Notes: generated by a model from the sequence alone, not told the origin. A stretch of 63,736 nt of DNA from Luminiphilus syltensis NOR5-1B (GCF_000158175.1 NZ_DS999411.1:2801446-2865181), one strand, 5' to 3'; shown: positions 8,862 through 17,754, counted from the first letter of the stretch. Numbers and translations are program-made.

Positions 8862-11426
8862 ATGAAATCCCAGAACGCGAACCTCCAGCGCCCGGCCAGC
8901 AAGCCGCGCTTACTCACAGCGGCGATTTGTGCACTCGCCTCCTCGTCAGGCTCACTACTACTTCCCGCGGCGGCGCAGGCCCAGCTTGAGGAAGTCGTGG
9001 TTACCGCACGTGCGCGATCAGAATCCCTGCAGGACGTACCGAGCACGGTTACCGCGTTCACCGCGGGCCAGATTGATGACATGGGTATCCAGCGCGCCGA
9101 GGATTTCATCTCGCAAACAGCGGGCGTGAGCATGATCAACACGGTTGAGACCGGCGATTCTTCGCTGTCCATTCGCGGCCTCAATGGCGCGCGGGACGCC
9201 GAAACCAACTTCGCGCTGATCATCGATGGCATTCTTTACGTCAACACCTACGCCTTCAACCGCGAATATGCGGATCTCGAGCAGATCGAAATCCTCAAGG
9301 GCCCACAGGGCGCTCAATACGGTCGATCTGCAGCCGCAGGTGCCGTCATCATGTCAACCAAGCGCCCGACGCAGGAAACCGAAGGCGAGTTGAAATTCAG
9401 TTTTGCTGAAGACAACACCTACACTGGCCTCGCGACAATAGCCGGTGGACTCAGCGAGAACGTCGCCGGTCGCCTCACCGTGGATTACCGCACCTCCGAT
9501 GGCTTTTACAGCAACTCCTTCCTGAATGACGATGTGGTTGATAATCAGGAAAACTATGCGATTCAGGGACGTTTGGTGTTTGACCCCACTGACACCCTGT
9601 CGATCGATACCAAACTGCGATATGGCAAGTCCGAATCGGCAGCGATTGCCTTTAACGCGGGCTTTGCGATTCCCAGCTTTCAGGCCTTTGGCACCCCGGG
9701 CTCTGAAGCGTTTTACCAGGACGTCAACGATCACGACTTTATTTTCTCGAACAACGTAAAGCCCGACAACCAGCAGGACGTCTGGGAATTCTCAATCAAA
9801 GCGGATTGGCAGTTCGACTGGGCCAGCATGACCACCTGGATGGCCTACAGCGACACCGAGGACTCCTTTATCGCTGATGGCACCTCCGGCGCCTTCGGCT
9901 TCTACAACGGCACTGAAGCTTGTCAGAACACTCTCGATGCGCTTGCGCCCTCTTACACGCCGGATGTACCGGGTGGTGTTACAGCGCTACCCGCGCCTAC
10001 GTTCATATTTGGTTCCGCTCCCGGTGCTGCAGTCCTTCCGCCCTACAGCCCGACCACCTGCGATGGCTACCAGTATCAGGAGCGCTTCCAGGAAGACATC
10101 AGCTTCCAGATTCAGTTTGACTCACCCGCCGATCAAGCCCTCCGGTGGCAGGCCGGTGCGTATTTCCTCGATATCGAGCGCTACCAGGCGGTCAGCCAGG
10201 CCCTGGATGACGGTACCAACTGGCCGAACCCCTCGGGCAATACACCCCAGGAAATCTTCAGCCCGCTCACCGATGCCATGGTGAACGATACTTTTGACAC
10301 CACGGTATTGGCGGTGTTCGGTTCGTTTGCCTACGACATCAGCGATCGTATCGAGCTTTCAGTCGCTGCGCGCTACGACCGGGAAAAAAGAGAAGCCACC
10401 AACAATGTGCCCTCGCCGGCCGATGGCAACTTCTCCAACTTCATCGACTTCTGCGGTGGCCAATGTACGCTCGACGGCGAGACGCTCCCGGCATCACCAC
10501 TCAACCCGGGCTTTGTTAACTTCGACGACTTCACCGTCGCCTCTGAGATTGGCAAGCGCAGTGAAACCTTTGACCAGATTCAGCCCAAAGTCAGCCTGAC
10601 CTGGGATGTCACCGACGACACAACCGTGTACACCAGCTGGGGCGTAGGCTTCAAGGCGGGTGGCTTCAACAACGCGGGCTCTACCGAAATCGTTGATTTT
10701 TATCTGGTGCAAAATGGCGGCGCGCTGGTCGCACCGCCGGTGCTATTCGAGGAAGAAACCTCCAGTGCGTTCGAACTCGGTTTCCGTTCAGCGCTGCTCG
10801 ACAATACGCTTAACCTAAATGGTGCGGTGTTCTACACCGAAGTCGACGACATGCAGTTCTTCGAATTTTTTGTCGGTCCGTTCGGTCTGTTGAGAACCGC
10901 CTCCAACATCGACGAAGTGACGCTGCAGGGCTTCGAGTTGAGCGCCCAGTGGGCCATGACGGATGCCTTGCGTCTTGACGTGGGCTACTCTCAGGTCGAC
11001 GGTGAGATCGACAAGAACTCACTGCGTGATTACACCGTGGGTAACGAAGTGCCCAACAACCCCGAGTTCACAGCCAACGCCGCATTGCAGTACACCCAGC
11101 CTATTGGCGACTGGGAGATGTTCGGTCGGTTCGAGTACTCCTACAAGGGCGATACGTACTACCACACCGTGCAGGATGACATTGTCCCCGCGACGCTGTT
11201 TGGTGGTCCGCCTGCCAACTACGACGTGACCAAAGTCGACGGCTTTGGCCTGGCTAACGTGCGTCTGGGGCTGCGTTCCATGAACTGGAGCATCACAGCC
11301 TTCGCCCAGAACGTCTTCGATGAGGAGTTCATCGCGGAAGTGATTCTCGCCCCCGAGTTTGGTGGCGGCTTCATCAGCCCGGGAACCCAGCGTCGTATGG
11401 GTCTTGAAGTGTCCTACAACTTCTAA
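8862..11426 (+). CDS. TonB-dependent outer-membrane receptor
   Basis: 854 residues, a full-length TonB-dependent transporter importing an unidentified ligand across the outer membrane. The start is the ATG at 8862 behind AAAGGTGA; the frame is open 24 codons further. Features in order: signal peptide ending PAAAQAQ, TonB box 'LEEVVVTAR', plug domain with 'DVPSTVTAFTAGQIDDMG' and 'LIIDGILYVNTYA...EQIEILKGPQGAQYGRSAAAGAV', then a 22-strand barrel with 'SWGVGFKAGGFN', ending 'QRRMGLEVSYNF' with the terminal aromatic required by the BAM complex. The subtype resembles proteobacterial receptors linked to aromatic, terpenoid or steroid-like substrates. Neighbouring dehydrogenases fit a catabolic setting, but the ligand is not deducible. 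A terminator follows directly. Confidence 0.95.
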   Translation: MKSQNANLQRPASKPRLLTAAICALASSSGSLLLPAAAQAQLEEVVVTARARSESLQDVPSTVTAFTAGQIDDMGIQRAEDFISQTAGVSMINTVETGDSSLSIRGLNGARDAETNFALIIDGILYVNTYAFNREYADLEQIEILKGPQGAQYGRSAAAGAVIMSTKRPTQETEGELKFSFAEDNTYTGLATIAGGLSENVAGRLTVDYRTSDGFYSNSFLNDDVVDNQENYAIQGRLVFDPTDTLSIDTKLRYGKSESAAIAFNAGFAIPSFQAFGTPGSEAFYQDVNDHDFIFSNNVKPDNQQDVWEFSIKADWQFDWASMTTWMAYSDTEDSFIADGTSGAFGFYNGTEACQNTLDALAPSYTPDVPGGVTALPAPTFIFGSAPGAAVLPPYSPTTCDGYQYQERFQEDISFQIQFDSPADQALRWQAGAYFLDIERYQAVSQALDDGTNWPNPSGNTPQEIFSPLTDAMVNDTFDTTVLAVFGSFAYDISDRIELSVAARYDREKREATNNVPSPADGNFSNFIDFCGGQCTLDGETLPASPLNPGFVNFDDFTVASEIGKRSETFDQIQPKVSLTWDVTDDTTVYTSWGVGFKAGGFNNAGSTEIVDFYLVQNGGALVAPPVLFEEETSSAFELGFRSALLDNTLNLNGAVFYTEVDDMQFFEFFVGPFGLLRTASNIDEVTLQGFELSAQWAMTDALRLDVGYSQVDGEIDKNSLRDYTVGNEVPNNPEFTANAALQYTQPIGDWEMFGRFEYSYKGDTYYHTVQDDIVPATLFGGPPANYDVTKVDGFGLANVRLGLRSMNWSITAFAQNVFDEEFIAEVILAPEFGGGFISPGTQRRMGLEVSYNF

Positions 11427-11439
11427 GCGACCATCGACG

Positions 11440-11476
11440 AAAAAGCCGGCCCGGGTAACCGAGGCCGGCTTTTTTA
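11440..11476 (+). terminator. rho-independent terminator after the TonB receptor
   Basis: AAAAAGCCGGCC pairs with GGCCGGCTTTTTT around a ten-base loop. The GC stem followed by six T and preceded by five A lies 13 bp after the receptor stop. The A/T symmetry means it may also serve the convergent dehydrogenase gene. Confidence 0.92.
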
Positions 11477-11511
11477 TGTTTCATCGCCGATTTCAGGGAT
11501 CGCCTTTAATA

Positions 11512-12267
11512 CTAGAGGCTGATAGTGGAACCCCCATCGACAGCAATAACCTGCCCAGTCAGGTATCGGGCCTTATCGGACAGCAGGAACACAACGACAT
11601 CGGCAATATCCCGTGGATCGCCGACACGGCCCAATGGCACGGTGCCCGCAAACGCTTTTAAACCCTCCTCGCCCAGCGAATTTACCGGATCCAGGGTTTG
11701 CGCACTGCGAATCACACCCGGAGCAATGCCGTTGACACGTACCTGATGCGGCGCTAACTCAAGGGCAGCGGCGCGAACCAACCCCGCCACGCCACCTTTG
11801 CTCGACGAATAGGGAATATGCTCCGACCAGCCCAGCAGAGCGCCTACGATTGAAGATAAACAAACCACAGCGCCCTCTCCCGCCCGCTTCATTCCCGGCG
11901 CTGCGGCTCTCAGCACACGCATCATGCCCTTCAGATTGATATCGAGGGTCACATCCCATTGGTCATCGGTCAGCGTATCGAGCGGTAATGTTTTGGCAAT
12001 ACCGGCGTTGAGTACCAGTGCCGATAGCGATCCGTGCTCCGCGTCGATCTCAGACACCAGGCGGGTGACGGCATCCGAGTCGGTCACATCCAGAAAACGA
12101 AACTCGGCGTCCCCGCCTGCCTCACGTATCGCAGCAGCGGTCTCCTCTCCCTCGGATGTGAGGACATCGGTCACATAGACGGTGTAGCCCTGCTCCGCGA
12201 GCGCTACGGCCGAGGCCTTTCCAAGACCGATACCACCACCGGTGATCAGCGCGGTTTTTTTGCTCAT
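11512..12267 (-). CDS. short-chain dehydrogenase/reductase (NAD-type)
   Basis: 251 residues, classical SDR. Motifs: 'TGGGIGLG' cofactor loop at residues 9-16, Asp34 after the second strand (VTDV), which favours NAD over NADP, 'NAG' near 87, Ser139, and catalytic Tyr153/Lys157 in YSSSK. The C-terminus 'YLTGQVIAVDGGSTISL' is typical. A GAGGAAGGA ribosome site precedes the ATG. It converges on the TonB receptor across the terminator and sits 84 bp downstream of a second SDR on the same strand, probably in one transcript. Substrate unknown. Confidence 0.9.
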   Translation of the reverse strand: MSKKTALITGGGIGLGKASAVALAEQGYTVYVTDVLTSEGEETAAAIREAGGDAEFRFLDVTDSDAVTRLVSEIDAEHGSLSALVLNAGIAKTLPLDTLTDDQWDVTLDINLKGMMRVLRAAAPGMKRAGEGAVVCLSSIVGALLGWSEHIPYSSSKGGVAGLVRAAALELAPHQVRVNGIAPGVIRSAQTLDPVNSLGEEGLKAFAGTVPLGRVGDPRDIADVVVFLLSDKARYLTGQVIAVDGGSTISL

Positions 12268-12351
12268 AGTCCTTCCTCTGTTGCGTTATGTAATGACAAA
12301 TAAGTGGGCTTATCTATTGTTCATACCGCCGTCCTTCAACGCGCGCTCTCG

Positions 12352-13119
12352 CTACAGAAACGCATCACCGCCGTTCGGGCTCAGGCATTGGCCTCTAAAG
12401 TGGGCCGCAGCGTCGCTGGCCAGGAACAAATAAGCACCGACGATATCGTCGACCTCGGCCAGACGGCCTGCAGGAATTTTGGCGCGGATAGCAGAAATCA
12501 CTTCTTCCGGCACATCGGCAAGCATGGGTGTCATCGTGGCGCCAGGGGCGACGCAGTTTGCCGTAACCTGGCGATCACCAATCTCCAGCGTAAGACTGCG
12601 TGTGAATGACAGTATCCCGCCTTTCGCCGCCGTGTAATGGGCAAAGCCCGGTGCACCGATGTACGCCAATTGGGAAGCGGTGTTGATAATTCGACCGCTG
12701 TTGCGCGCATAAAAATGGGGCAACACCGCACGCGTGCACAAAAACGTCCCCACCAGATGGACATTCAGCACCTGCTGGAACTGCTCAAGGGAAATCGACT
12801 CTATGGGTGCGCTGTGTGCAATACCGGCGTTGTTGACCAGAATATCGAGGTGGCCACACTGCTCGATGACCTGCTTGAACATCCCGTCAACCTGGGATTC
12901 GTTGGTCACATCAGCGGCGATAGCATGGGCGCTGCCGCCGGCGTGCTCCACGGCATTTACCACCGACAGCGCCGCCTCACGGTCGGCCTCCCCCCTGTAG
13001 TTAACAAATACCGTCGCGCCCGCCGCTGCGAGAGCTGCCGCCACAGTGGCACCAATCCCCGAACTTGCCCCCGTTACTACAGCGACTTTTCCGGCAAGAT
13101 CAACTATCAAATCACCCAT
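12352..13119 (-). CDS. short-chain dehydrogenase, FabG-like (NADP-type)
   Basis: 255 residues from the ATG at 13119, which follows GGAGAGGGG; the frame is open 17 codons further. Classical SDR motifs: 'TGASSGIG' at 16-23, Arg42 after strand 2 (NYRGE), which favours NADP, NNAG at 96-99, Ser149, catalytic Tyr162 and Lys166 (YTAAK). The close resemblance is to 3-oxoacyl-ACP reductase-like enzymes, but there are no fatty-acid synthesis neighbours. It ends 'FRGQCLSPNGGDAFL' rather than the usual VDGG. Divergent from the methyltransferase at 13279. Role probably in the same unknown catabolic route as the adjacent SDR. Confidence 0.88.
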   Translation of the reverse strand: MGDLIVDLAGKVAVVTGASSGIGATVAAALAAAGATVFVNYRGEADREAALSVVNAVEHAGGSAHAIAADVTNESQVDGMFKQVIEQCGHLDILVNNAGIAHSAPIESISLEQFQQVLNVHLVGTFLCTRAVLPHFYARNSGRIINTASQLAYIGAPGFAHYTAAKGGILSFTRSLTLEIGDRQVTANCVAPGATMTPMLADVPEEVISAIRAKIPAGRLAEVDDIVGAYLFLASDAAAHFRGQCLSPNGGDAFL

Positions 13120-13278
13120 GGAACCCCTCTCCGAATTAGCGATAGAAAGACCAGCAGAACACTGCGGCATCGAGTAAAACCGTGTTTCTGCAACAGATTT
13201 TAACTTGCGTTATCACTGGGTTATAGTCAATCAAATAGTTCCCCTACTCCGCACCTGAACCACTCGAGGATGACGACG

Positions 13279-14436
13279 ATGTCTGCGACTTACAAAGAGC
13301 AAGCCCGACATGGCGCACTGCCGGAAACCACTCACGACGAACTCGCGCGACAACACTTTGTTCGCTCCTTCAAGGAGTATTTGGTCGGCGCCATCCACCC
13401 GGGACTCGAGACCGCCTACGAAAAACGCGCCAAGCCCACATTCGAGGCTGAGCATCAGCGCGAGCCGGAAACCATGCAGGAAGTCGGCACGGTAATGAAA
13501 CAGGACAGCCACTATCAGGCCTGGAGTTCACTGCTGCGCACCAGTCAGGAAATGATGTGGTCCTCAGCCCAGATTCCTGTAGAGCGAACCCTACCCTCGC
13601 TGGTGGGGAATGCTCGCAACACCCCACCCTGCGGCTCGCTGACCCTCGACCCCAAGCTCATGACACCCGCGTATCACACTGCGGTCGATATTCACTGCCA
13701 ACCCGGCGGTTACCACACCGAATACACGGAGGATGACGTCGCCCAGGGCGCGATTTATGACCGCGCCGTTTATCTGTATGCGATGGGACAAATGGGCGTG
13801 AACAACGCGGATATGGGTGACAGCACGGTCGCCTGGCTGCAATCCGAATACCCGGACTTTGTTCCCGAGAAAATCCTCGATATGGGCTGCGCGGTGGGTC
13901 ACAGCACCCTGCCCTACGCCAGCAGCTTCCCCGATGCCGAAGTCCACGCTATCGACGTGGCCGCCCCGATGTTGCGACATGCCCACGCCCGCGCCTCCGC
14001 AATGCAGCTACCCGTGCACTTTTCTCAGCAAAACGCCGAGTCCACACATTACGCCGACAACTCCTTTGACCTGGTGGTCTCGCATATTCTGTTGCACGAA
14101 ACCTCGTCGGCTGCGATTAAAAATATTATTGGCGAGTGTTATCGTGTGTTGAAGCCCGGCGGTCTTATGCTGCATGTTGAAACGCCTCCCTATGAGGGGA
14201 TGTCGCCCTTCGAAACCTTCCTGTTTGATTGGGACAGCGAAAACAACAACGAGCCCTTTTGGCGCAAGAGCCACCAGCTGGATCTCGATGCCCTGGCGAG
14301 TAATGCCGGTTTTGAAAAGCCCATCATCAAGGTTATGGCACCGAGTGCCTTCCAGGAAACCCAGCGGTCGATGACGTTTCAGGGGGGTGACTTTGGTGGC
14401 GGTGGTGTCTGGTTTATCTACGGATGCCAAAAATGA
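13279..14436 (+). CDS. class I SAM-dependent methyltransferase with long N-terminal extension
   Basis: 385 residues. Of the two in-frame ATGs (13270, 13279) the second has GAGG at proper spacing. Residues about 195-300 form a Rossmann-like methyltransferase domain: motif I 'ILDMGCAVGHSTL', motif II acidic 'VHAIDVAAPML', and 'SFDLVVSHILLHE', then 'IGECYRVLKPGGLMLHVE'. The first 180 or so residues are unlike a standard methyltransferase and of unknown function. The gene begins a tight plus-strand run: its stop overlaps the next start (ATGA), followed by an isochorismatase-like hydrolase and an exporter. Acceptor unknown; a ubiquinone/biotin-type or small-molecule methyltransferase is possible. 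Confidence 0.82.
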   Translation: MSATYKEQARHGALPETTHDELARQHFVRSFKEYLVGAIHPGLETAYEKRAKPTFEAEHQREPETMQEVGTVMKQDSHYQAWSSLLRTSQEMMWSSAQIPVERTLPSLVGNARNTPPCGSLTLDPKLMTPAYHTAVDIHCQPGGYHTEYTEDDVAQGAIYDRAVYLYAMGQMGVNNADMGDSTVAWLQSEYPDFVPEKILDMGCAVGHSTLPYASSFPDAEVHAIDVAAPMLRHAHARASAMQLPVHFSQQNAESTHYADNSFDLVVSHILLHETSSAAIKNIIGECYRVLKPGGLMLHVETPPYEGMSPFETFLFDWDSENNNEPFWRKSHQLDLDALASNAGFEKPIIKVMAPSAFQETQRSMTFQGGDFGGGGVWFIYGCQK

Positions 14437-14792
14437 GTGGCGAAGGCGTTACGCTAAAGCGTCGCGCAAAAGGGAAACGGCCGTTCTATTTTTCCGATCC
14501 CGACGTCGATCGACTGTTGTCAATGATCATGGCGCTTGCAGGAGAACTGTCGGTAACGCGGGATCGGCTCGATACGCTCGAGCGAGTTGCCCAGGAAAAG
14601 GGATTGTTCTCACAGGTCGACATCGAGACCTTCGCGCTCGATGAGGAAGCGCTCAGCGACCGATCAGCACGCCATCAGACACTATTCAAGGAGGTCACCC
14701 GCATTATCTCGGCAGAGCTCGAGGGCCTTGACGATACCGATGCCAGTGACTACAGCGCGGTCGTCGCCCAGGTCGAGAACGACGACGCCTGA
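14433..14792 (+). CDS. hypothetical protein, 119 residues
   Basis: No family recognised. The start is the ATG at 14433, which overlaps the methyltransferase stop as ATGA, indicating translational coupling. The protein opens with a short basic stretch (TLKRRAKGKRPFYFSDPDVDRLLSM), then a helical region 'LAGELSVTRDRLDTLERVAQEKGLF' likely to be a short coiled coil, and ends strongly acidic (DDTDASDYSAVVAQVENDDA). It looks soluble, with no signal peptide. Its position between a methyltransferase and a cysteine hydrolase suggests an accessory or assembly role in the same pathway. Confidence 0.7.
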   Translation: MSGEGVTLKRRAKGKRPFYFSDPDVDRLLSMIMALAGELSVTRDRLDTLERVAQEKGLFSQVDIETFALDEEALSDRSARHQTLFKEVTRIISAELEGLDDTDASDYSAVVAQVENDDA

Positions 14793-14819
14793 TCCTGTCC
14801 ACCCTACCGGTAATCGGTT

Positions 14820-15500
14820 ATGACCAATCCCAGTTTTATCGACGCCTTCAGTCAGGCCTTCACACCCGATATTGAGAGCAGCGCGCTGATCGTCATCGAC
14901 ATGCAGAATGCTACCGGTAACCGCGGGATGGGACTGGGCAAGCTATTAACTGAACGCGGCGAAGACGCCCGCGCCACCTATCGCTACGATCGTATCGAAA
15001 CGGTTCTCGAACCCAATATCGGAACCTTGCTCGATTATTTCAGAGCGGCGGGCGGGCACATTATTTACATTACCTACGGGGCCAATCGCGCCGACGGTGA
15101 AGACGCGCCAGCGCATATGGCGCCCATCATACGCGCGACCAACAATATTGCCGGTCAGCCAGAACACGAGATCGTTGACGCTCTGAAGCCCAAGACAGGG
15201 GAACTTGTGCTCAATAAAATTACCCAGGGCGCGTTTCGCTCTACTGCGCTGGACAGCACCCTTCGGGCGCTTGGCGTCAGGACCGTTATAGCCACAGGAG
15301 TTTCGACCAACAACTGCGTCGCCATGACGGCGATGGAGGCCTGTGATCTGCAATACCAGGTGGTCGTGGTCGAGGACGCCACGGGTACTGATAGCGACGA
15401 GATGCAGCAAGCGACGCTCACCATGCTGCGCCGCCTATGGTCACGGGTGATGAGTACCCAGGAGTTAATCGCAGAACTGAACGCCGCGTCAGGAGCCTGA
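14820..15500 (+). CDS. isochorismatase-family cysteine hydrolase
   Basis: 226 residues with the complete catalytic triad of the isochorismatase-like fold: Asp27 in VIDMQN, Lys133 in 'NKITQGAF', and Cys166 in 'STNNCVAMT', with the cis-peptide element 'GVST' just before it. Members hydrolyse nicotinamide, N-carbamoylsarcosine, ureidoacrylate or biuret. 'SAF/GAFRST.LD..LR..G' and 'TNNCV..T...A' place it with N-carbamoylsarcosine/ureidoacrylate amidase-like enzymes rather than true isochorismatases, but the substrate is not certain. It lies 27 bp after the unknown gene and overlaps the predicted start of the exporter. Confidence 0.85.
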   Translation: MTNPSFIDAFSQAFTPDIESSALIVIDMQNATGNRGMGLGKLLTERGEDARATYRYDRIETVLEPNIGTLLDYFRAAGGHIIYITYGANRADGEDAPAHMAPIIRATNNIAGQPEHEIVDALKPKTGELVLNKITQGAFRSTALDSTLRALGVRTVIATGVSTNNCVAMTAMEACDLQYQVVVVEDATGTDSDEMQQATLTMLRRLWSRVMSTQELIAELNAASGA

Positions 15501-16468
15501 GCATCCTACCTCGGGGGACCTTACTGGGCGCGTTACTGATCGCGGCAAGCGCCGTCATGCTGGCCAGCAAGGGCCTGTTCGCCAAGGCGCTTTATACTCA
15601 AGGGCTCAATTACCATGACGTCGCAGCGATTCGTTCGGTCCTCGCCGTGCCCGGCTTTGTGCTTATCGCCGTTATCAACGGACAACGCACCCGCAGGAGT
15701 CAGTCCTTTTTTACGCCCTGGGCCATCGTAGCTGCCGCAGCTTCGGGGCTGCTGTGCTACTACCTTGGGTCGCTGATGGACTTTTACGCGTTGACCCTGA
15801 TCCAGGCGAACGTAGAACGCGCGCTGCTGTTCTCTTACCCCGCTATGGTGGTTGCACTGCAAGCCGTGCTTACACGACGTTGGCCACCCCTGTCGACACT
15901 GGGCGCGCTGTGCGCAACCACCGTCGGCATTGTCCTGGTCACGGGCGCTGCCGATACCACATTAACTGCCGAAGAGATCGAGGGCGTCGCCTGGGTCCTG
16001 TTCTGCTCAATGACGATCGCGATTTACTTTCTGGTCAGCGCCCGCCTGACCCTCTCAATGGGGTCCGCCAACTTCACGGCCATTGCGATGACCGCGGCCG
16101 GGGTCGCCTTTCTCGTACATTATCAGCTCACCACACCGGGGTGGCTGGCCATCGATCTCAACGCGGGAAGTGCACTCACCATGCTGGGACTGGTCGTTTT
16201 TGCCACCATCCTGCCGCTTTTTTTTATGGCCGAAGGCGTGCGACGTATCGGGGCCTCCCGCGGCGCACTGATCAGCACTTTGGGCCCGCCAGCAACCGCC
16301 ATCATGGCTTATGAATTTTACGGTGAAATCCTCACCCCGGCACAGATCATCGGCACCCTGTTAGTTGTGCTGGCGGTCGCCTTCCTCGAACTGCGATCGC
16401 GACAGCGCCAGAAAACGGCGAACGCGGCAGCCGAGCACGCACACAATACAACGGAAAAACCCGCCTAG
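15437..16468 (+). CDS. DMT superfamily EamA exporter
   Basis: Ten hydrophobic helices in two EamA repeats. Segments include 'GALLIAASAVMLASKGLFAKALY', 'LTLIQANVERALLFSYPAMVVAL' closing the first repeat, and 'GASRGALISTLGPPATAIMAYEFYGEILTPAQIIG' closing the second, followed by a charged tail. The start is uncertain: the ATG at 15437 overlaps the hydrolase gene by 64 bp and has no good ribosome site, while the next ATG (15558) would cut the first helix. A non-ATG start near 15500 may be used. Probably in the operon beginning at 13279, exporting a product or analogue; substrate unknown. Confidence 0.8.
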   Translation: MVTGDEYPGVNRRTERRVRSLSILPRGTLLGALLIAASAVMLASKGLFAKALYTQGLNYHDVAAIRSVLAVPGFVLIAVINGQRTRRSQSFFTPWAIVAAAASGLLCYYLGSLMDFYALTLIQANVERALLFSYPAMVVALQAVLTRRWPPLSTLGALCATTVGIVLVTGAADTTLTAEEIEGVAWVLFCSMTIAIYFLVSARLTLSMGSANFTAIAMTAAGVAFLVHYQLTTPGWLAIDLNAGSALTMLGLVVFATILPLFFMAEGVRRIGASRGALISTLGPPATAIMAYEFYGEILTPAQIIGTLLVVLAVAFLELRSRQRQKTANAAAEHAHNTTEKPA

Positions 16469-16497
16469 TACTCCTACACCCAGCAGGGGTGAACGCT

Positions 16498-16615
16498 CGG
16501 CGCTTTCCTCATAAACGGCGCTTTCCTCATAAACGGCACTTTCCCCATAAACGGCACTTTCTATAAACACCTCTTTCTGTGAACGGCGTTTTCTATAAAC
16601 GTCAGTTTGTATAAA
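16498..16615. repeat. degenerate 16-18 bp tandem repeat array, seven units
   Basis: Units 1-3 are 18 bp (CGGCGCTTTCCTCATAAA, identical in units 1 and 2 and two mismatches in unit 3). Units 4-7 are 16 bp (CGGCACTTTCTATAAA and variants CACCTCTTTCTGTGAA, CGGCGTTTTCTATAAA, CGTCAGTTTGTATAAA), and a partial eighth follows. The conserved core is CGGC-N-(C/T)TTTC-N-TAAA. The array fills most of the gap between the convergent exporter and nitroreductase genes. The left units are identical and divergence increases to the right, the pattern of recent duplication at one end. No spacers, so it is not CRISPR. Confidence 0.85.
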
Positions 16616-16661
16616 GGCCGGTTTGCTACCGGCACGTCTACCACGACACGGTCACTGGTTT

Positions 16662-17330
16662 TCAAGAAGGGAAATGAGTAAACGCGTCCGCGGTCAGGCG
16701 AGAGGTGCGATAGGTATTGATCAGCGAGCCTGCAACGGGATAGCCCATCGACATTCCGCAAACCAGCATTTCCTGCTCGGGGGCGTTGATTAACGGCGTG
16801 ATGCTGTCGTGATAGGGGCAGAAGGCCGCCTGGGCACAGGTCTCCAGGCCTCGGGCTCGCGCGGTAAGCATCAACGACTGGAGAAACATACCGTAATCGA
16901 GCCAGCTTCCCGGCTCCATGTCGCGATCAATGGTAAAGAAAAACCCTACCGGCGCACCGAAAAACTGGTAATTGCGTATCCGGTAACCCTGCACCGCCGC
17001 TTTATCGCTTTTATCGATACCCAATAAACCGTAGAGGCCAAAACCGGTTTCGCGCCGACGACCAATATACGGCTGGCGCCACGAGCGAGGATAATAGTGA
17101 TACTCCGCCTCGCCCTCGTCACCGCTCAAAAAGCGCTCGACACAGGCGTCGGTAATCTTTCGCTGCAGCTCGTCTCTGACCACGTAAACGTGCCAGGGCT
17201 GAATATTCGAGCCCGAGGGCGCTCGTGCCGCGGTACCCAGCATGGATTTTATAAGGTCATCGGACACCGCCCGACTCGCGTCAAAATCGCGAATACTCTG
17301 CCGGCCCTCGATCGCGGTGATCACATCCAT
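16662..17330 (-). CDS. nitroreductase-family FMN oxidoreductase
   Basis: 222 residues of the nitroreductase fold, a homodimeric FMN enzyme using NAD(P)H. Diagnostic segments: 'IEGRQSIRDFD' (phosphate-binding RxSxRxF variant) at residues 7-17, 'AARAPSGSNIQPWHVYVV' at 34-51, and 'GLETCAQAAFCPYHD' plus 'VCGMSMGYP' near the C-terminus. The substrate could be a nitroaromatic, quinone or enone; family resemblance does not decide. Monocistronic, converging on the exporter across the tandem repeat array. Confidence 0.9.
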   Translation of the reverse strand: MDVITAIEGRQSIRDFDASRAVSDDLIKSMLGTAARAPSGSNIQPWHVYVVRDELQRKITDACVERFLSGDEGEAEYHYYPRSWRQPYIGRRRETGFGLYGLLGIDKSDKAAVQGYRIRNYQFFGAPVGFFFTIDRDMEPGSWLDYGMFLQSLMLTARARGLETCAQAAFCPYHDSITPLINAPEQEMLVCGMSMGYPVAGSLINTYRTSRLTADAFTHFPS

Positions 17331-17643
17331 TGACTGTCCTGCTCATTTGGCTTGGTTTGGGAATAAACGGGTATACGCGGACAAGGGGGTTGCAATCAAG
17401 TCGGGAGGCTCCAGCGCTGACTCCTGCGTCCAACCAGCGCCTAACCGGCATTCACCCCACACTGCCCGGCGCGGTAGTAGACGGCACCACCCGTGCCTGT
17501 TTTCGTGCGATTACGCTTTGGGCAAGCCCATTACCGCGTCGCACAAAACAACCGAACATTGTTAGGGCGAGGCGCTGCTTGCGAGCGTAATCGGTGTCCT
17601 CACTTAGGGATGTAGCGTCTTGTTTGGGGGAGTGATAGAGATC
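17331..17643. other. 313 bp non-coding stretch
   Basis: Between the nitroreductase start and the 3' end of tRNA-Arg. Short frames here run into the tRNA and have no coding character. No integrase remnant, direct repeat of the tRNA end or terminator was recognised. It must carry the nitroreductase promoter. Confidence 0.5.
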
Positions 17644-17720
17644 TGGCCCGCCCGGAGAGATTCGAACTCCCGACACCCAGGTTCGAAGCCTGGTGCTCTA
17701 TCCAGCTGAGCTACGGGCGG
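17644..17720 (-). tRNA. tRNA-Arg, anticodon TCG
   Basis: A 77-base cloverleaf read on the minus strand. Acceptor arms CCGCCCG and CGGGCGG pair, the discriminator is G, and CCA is encoded. The D stem GCTC/GAGC, anticodon stem CCAGG/CCTGG around loop CTTCGAA (anticodon TCG, reading CGA), and T arm GGGAG-TTCGAAT-CTCTC are all intact. No tandem tRNA neighbours. Confidence 0.97.
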
Positions 17721-17754
17721 AGGACGGCAAGGTTAGGTAGCCTTGGCCGTCGCG

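Noticed and set aside
8597-9232. Minus-strand open frame of 211 codons opposite the TonB receptor start
   Set aside because: It overlaps the signal peptide and plug of an unmistakable receptor gene; the translation has no family features and is a frame shadow in GC-rich DNA.
16361-16570. Minus-strand frame with repeated SAVYEE-like peptides
   Set aside because: The peptide repeat is only the 18 bp DNA repeat read in one frame; it overlaps the exporter end and has no ribosome site.
16498-16615. CRISPR array
   Set aside because: The units are directly adjacent with no spacers, too short and degenerate, and no cas genes are nearby.
17644-17720. Integration site at tRNA-Arg
   Set aside because: No integrase, phage gene or direct repeat of the tRNA 3' end was seen on either side.
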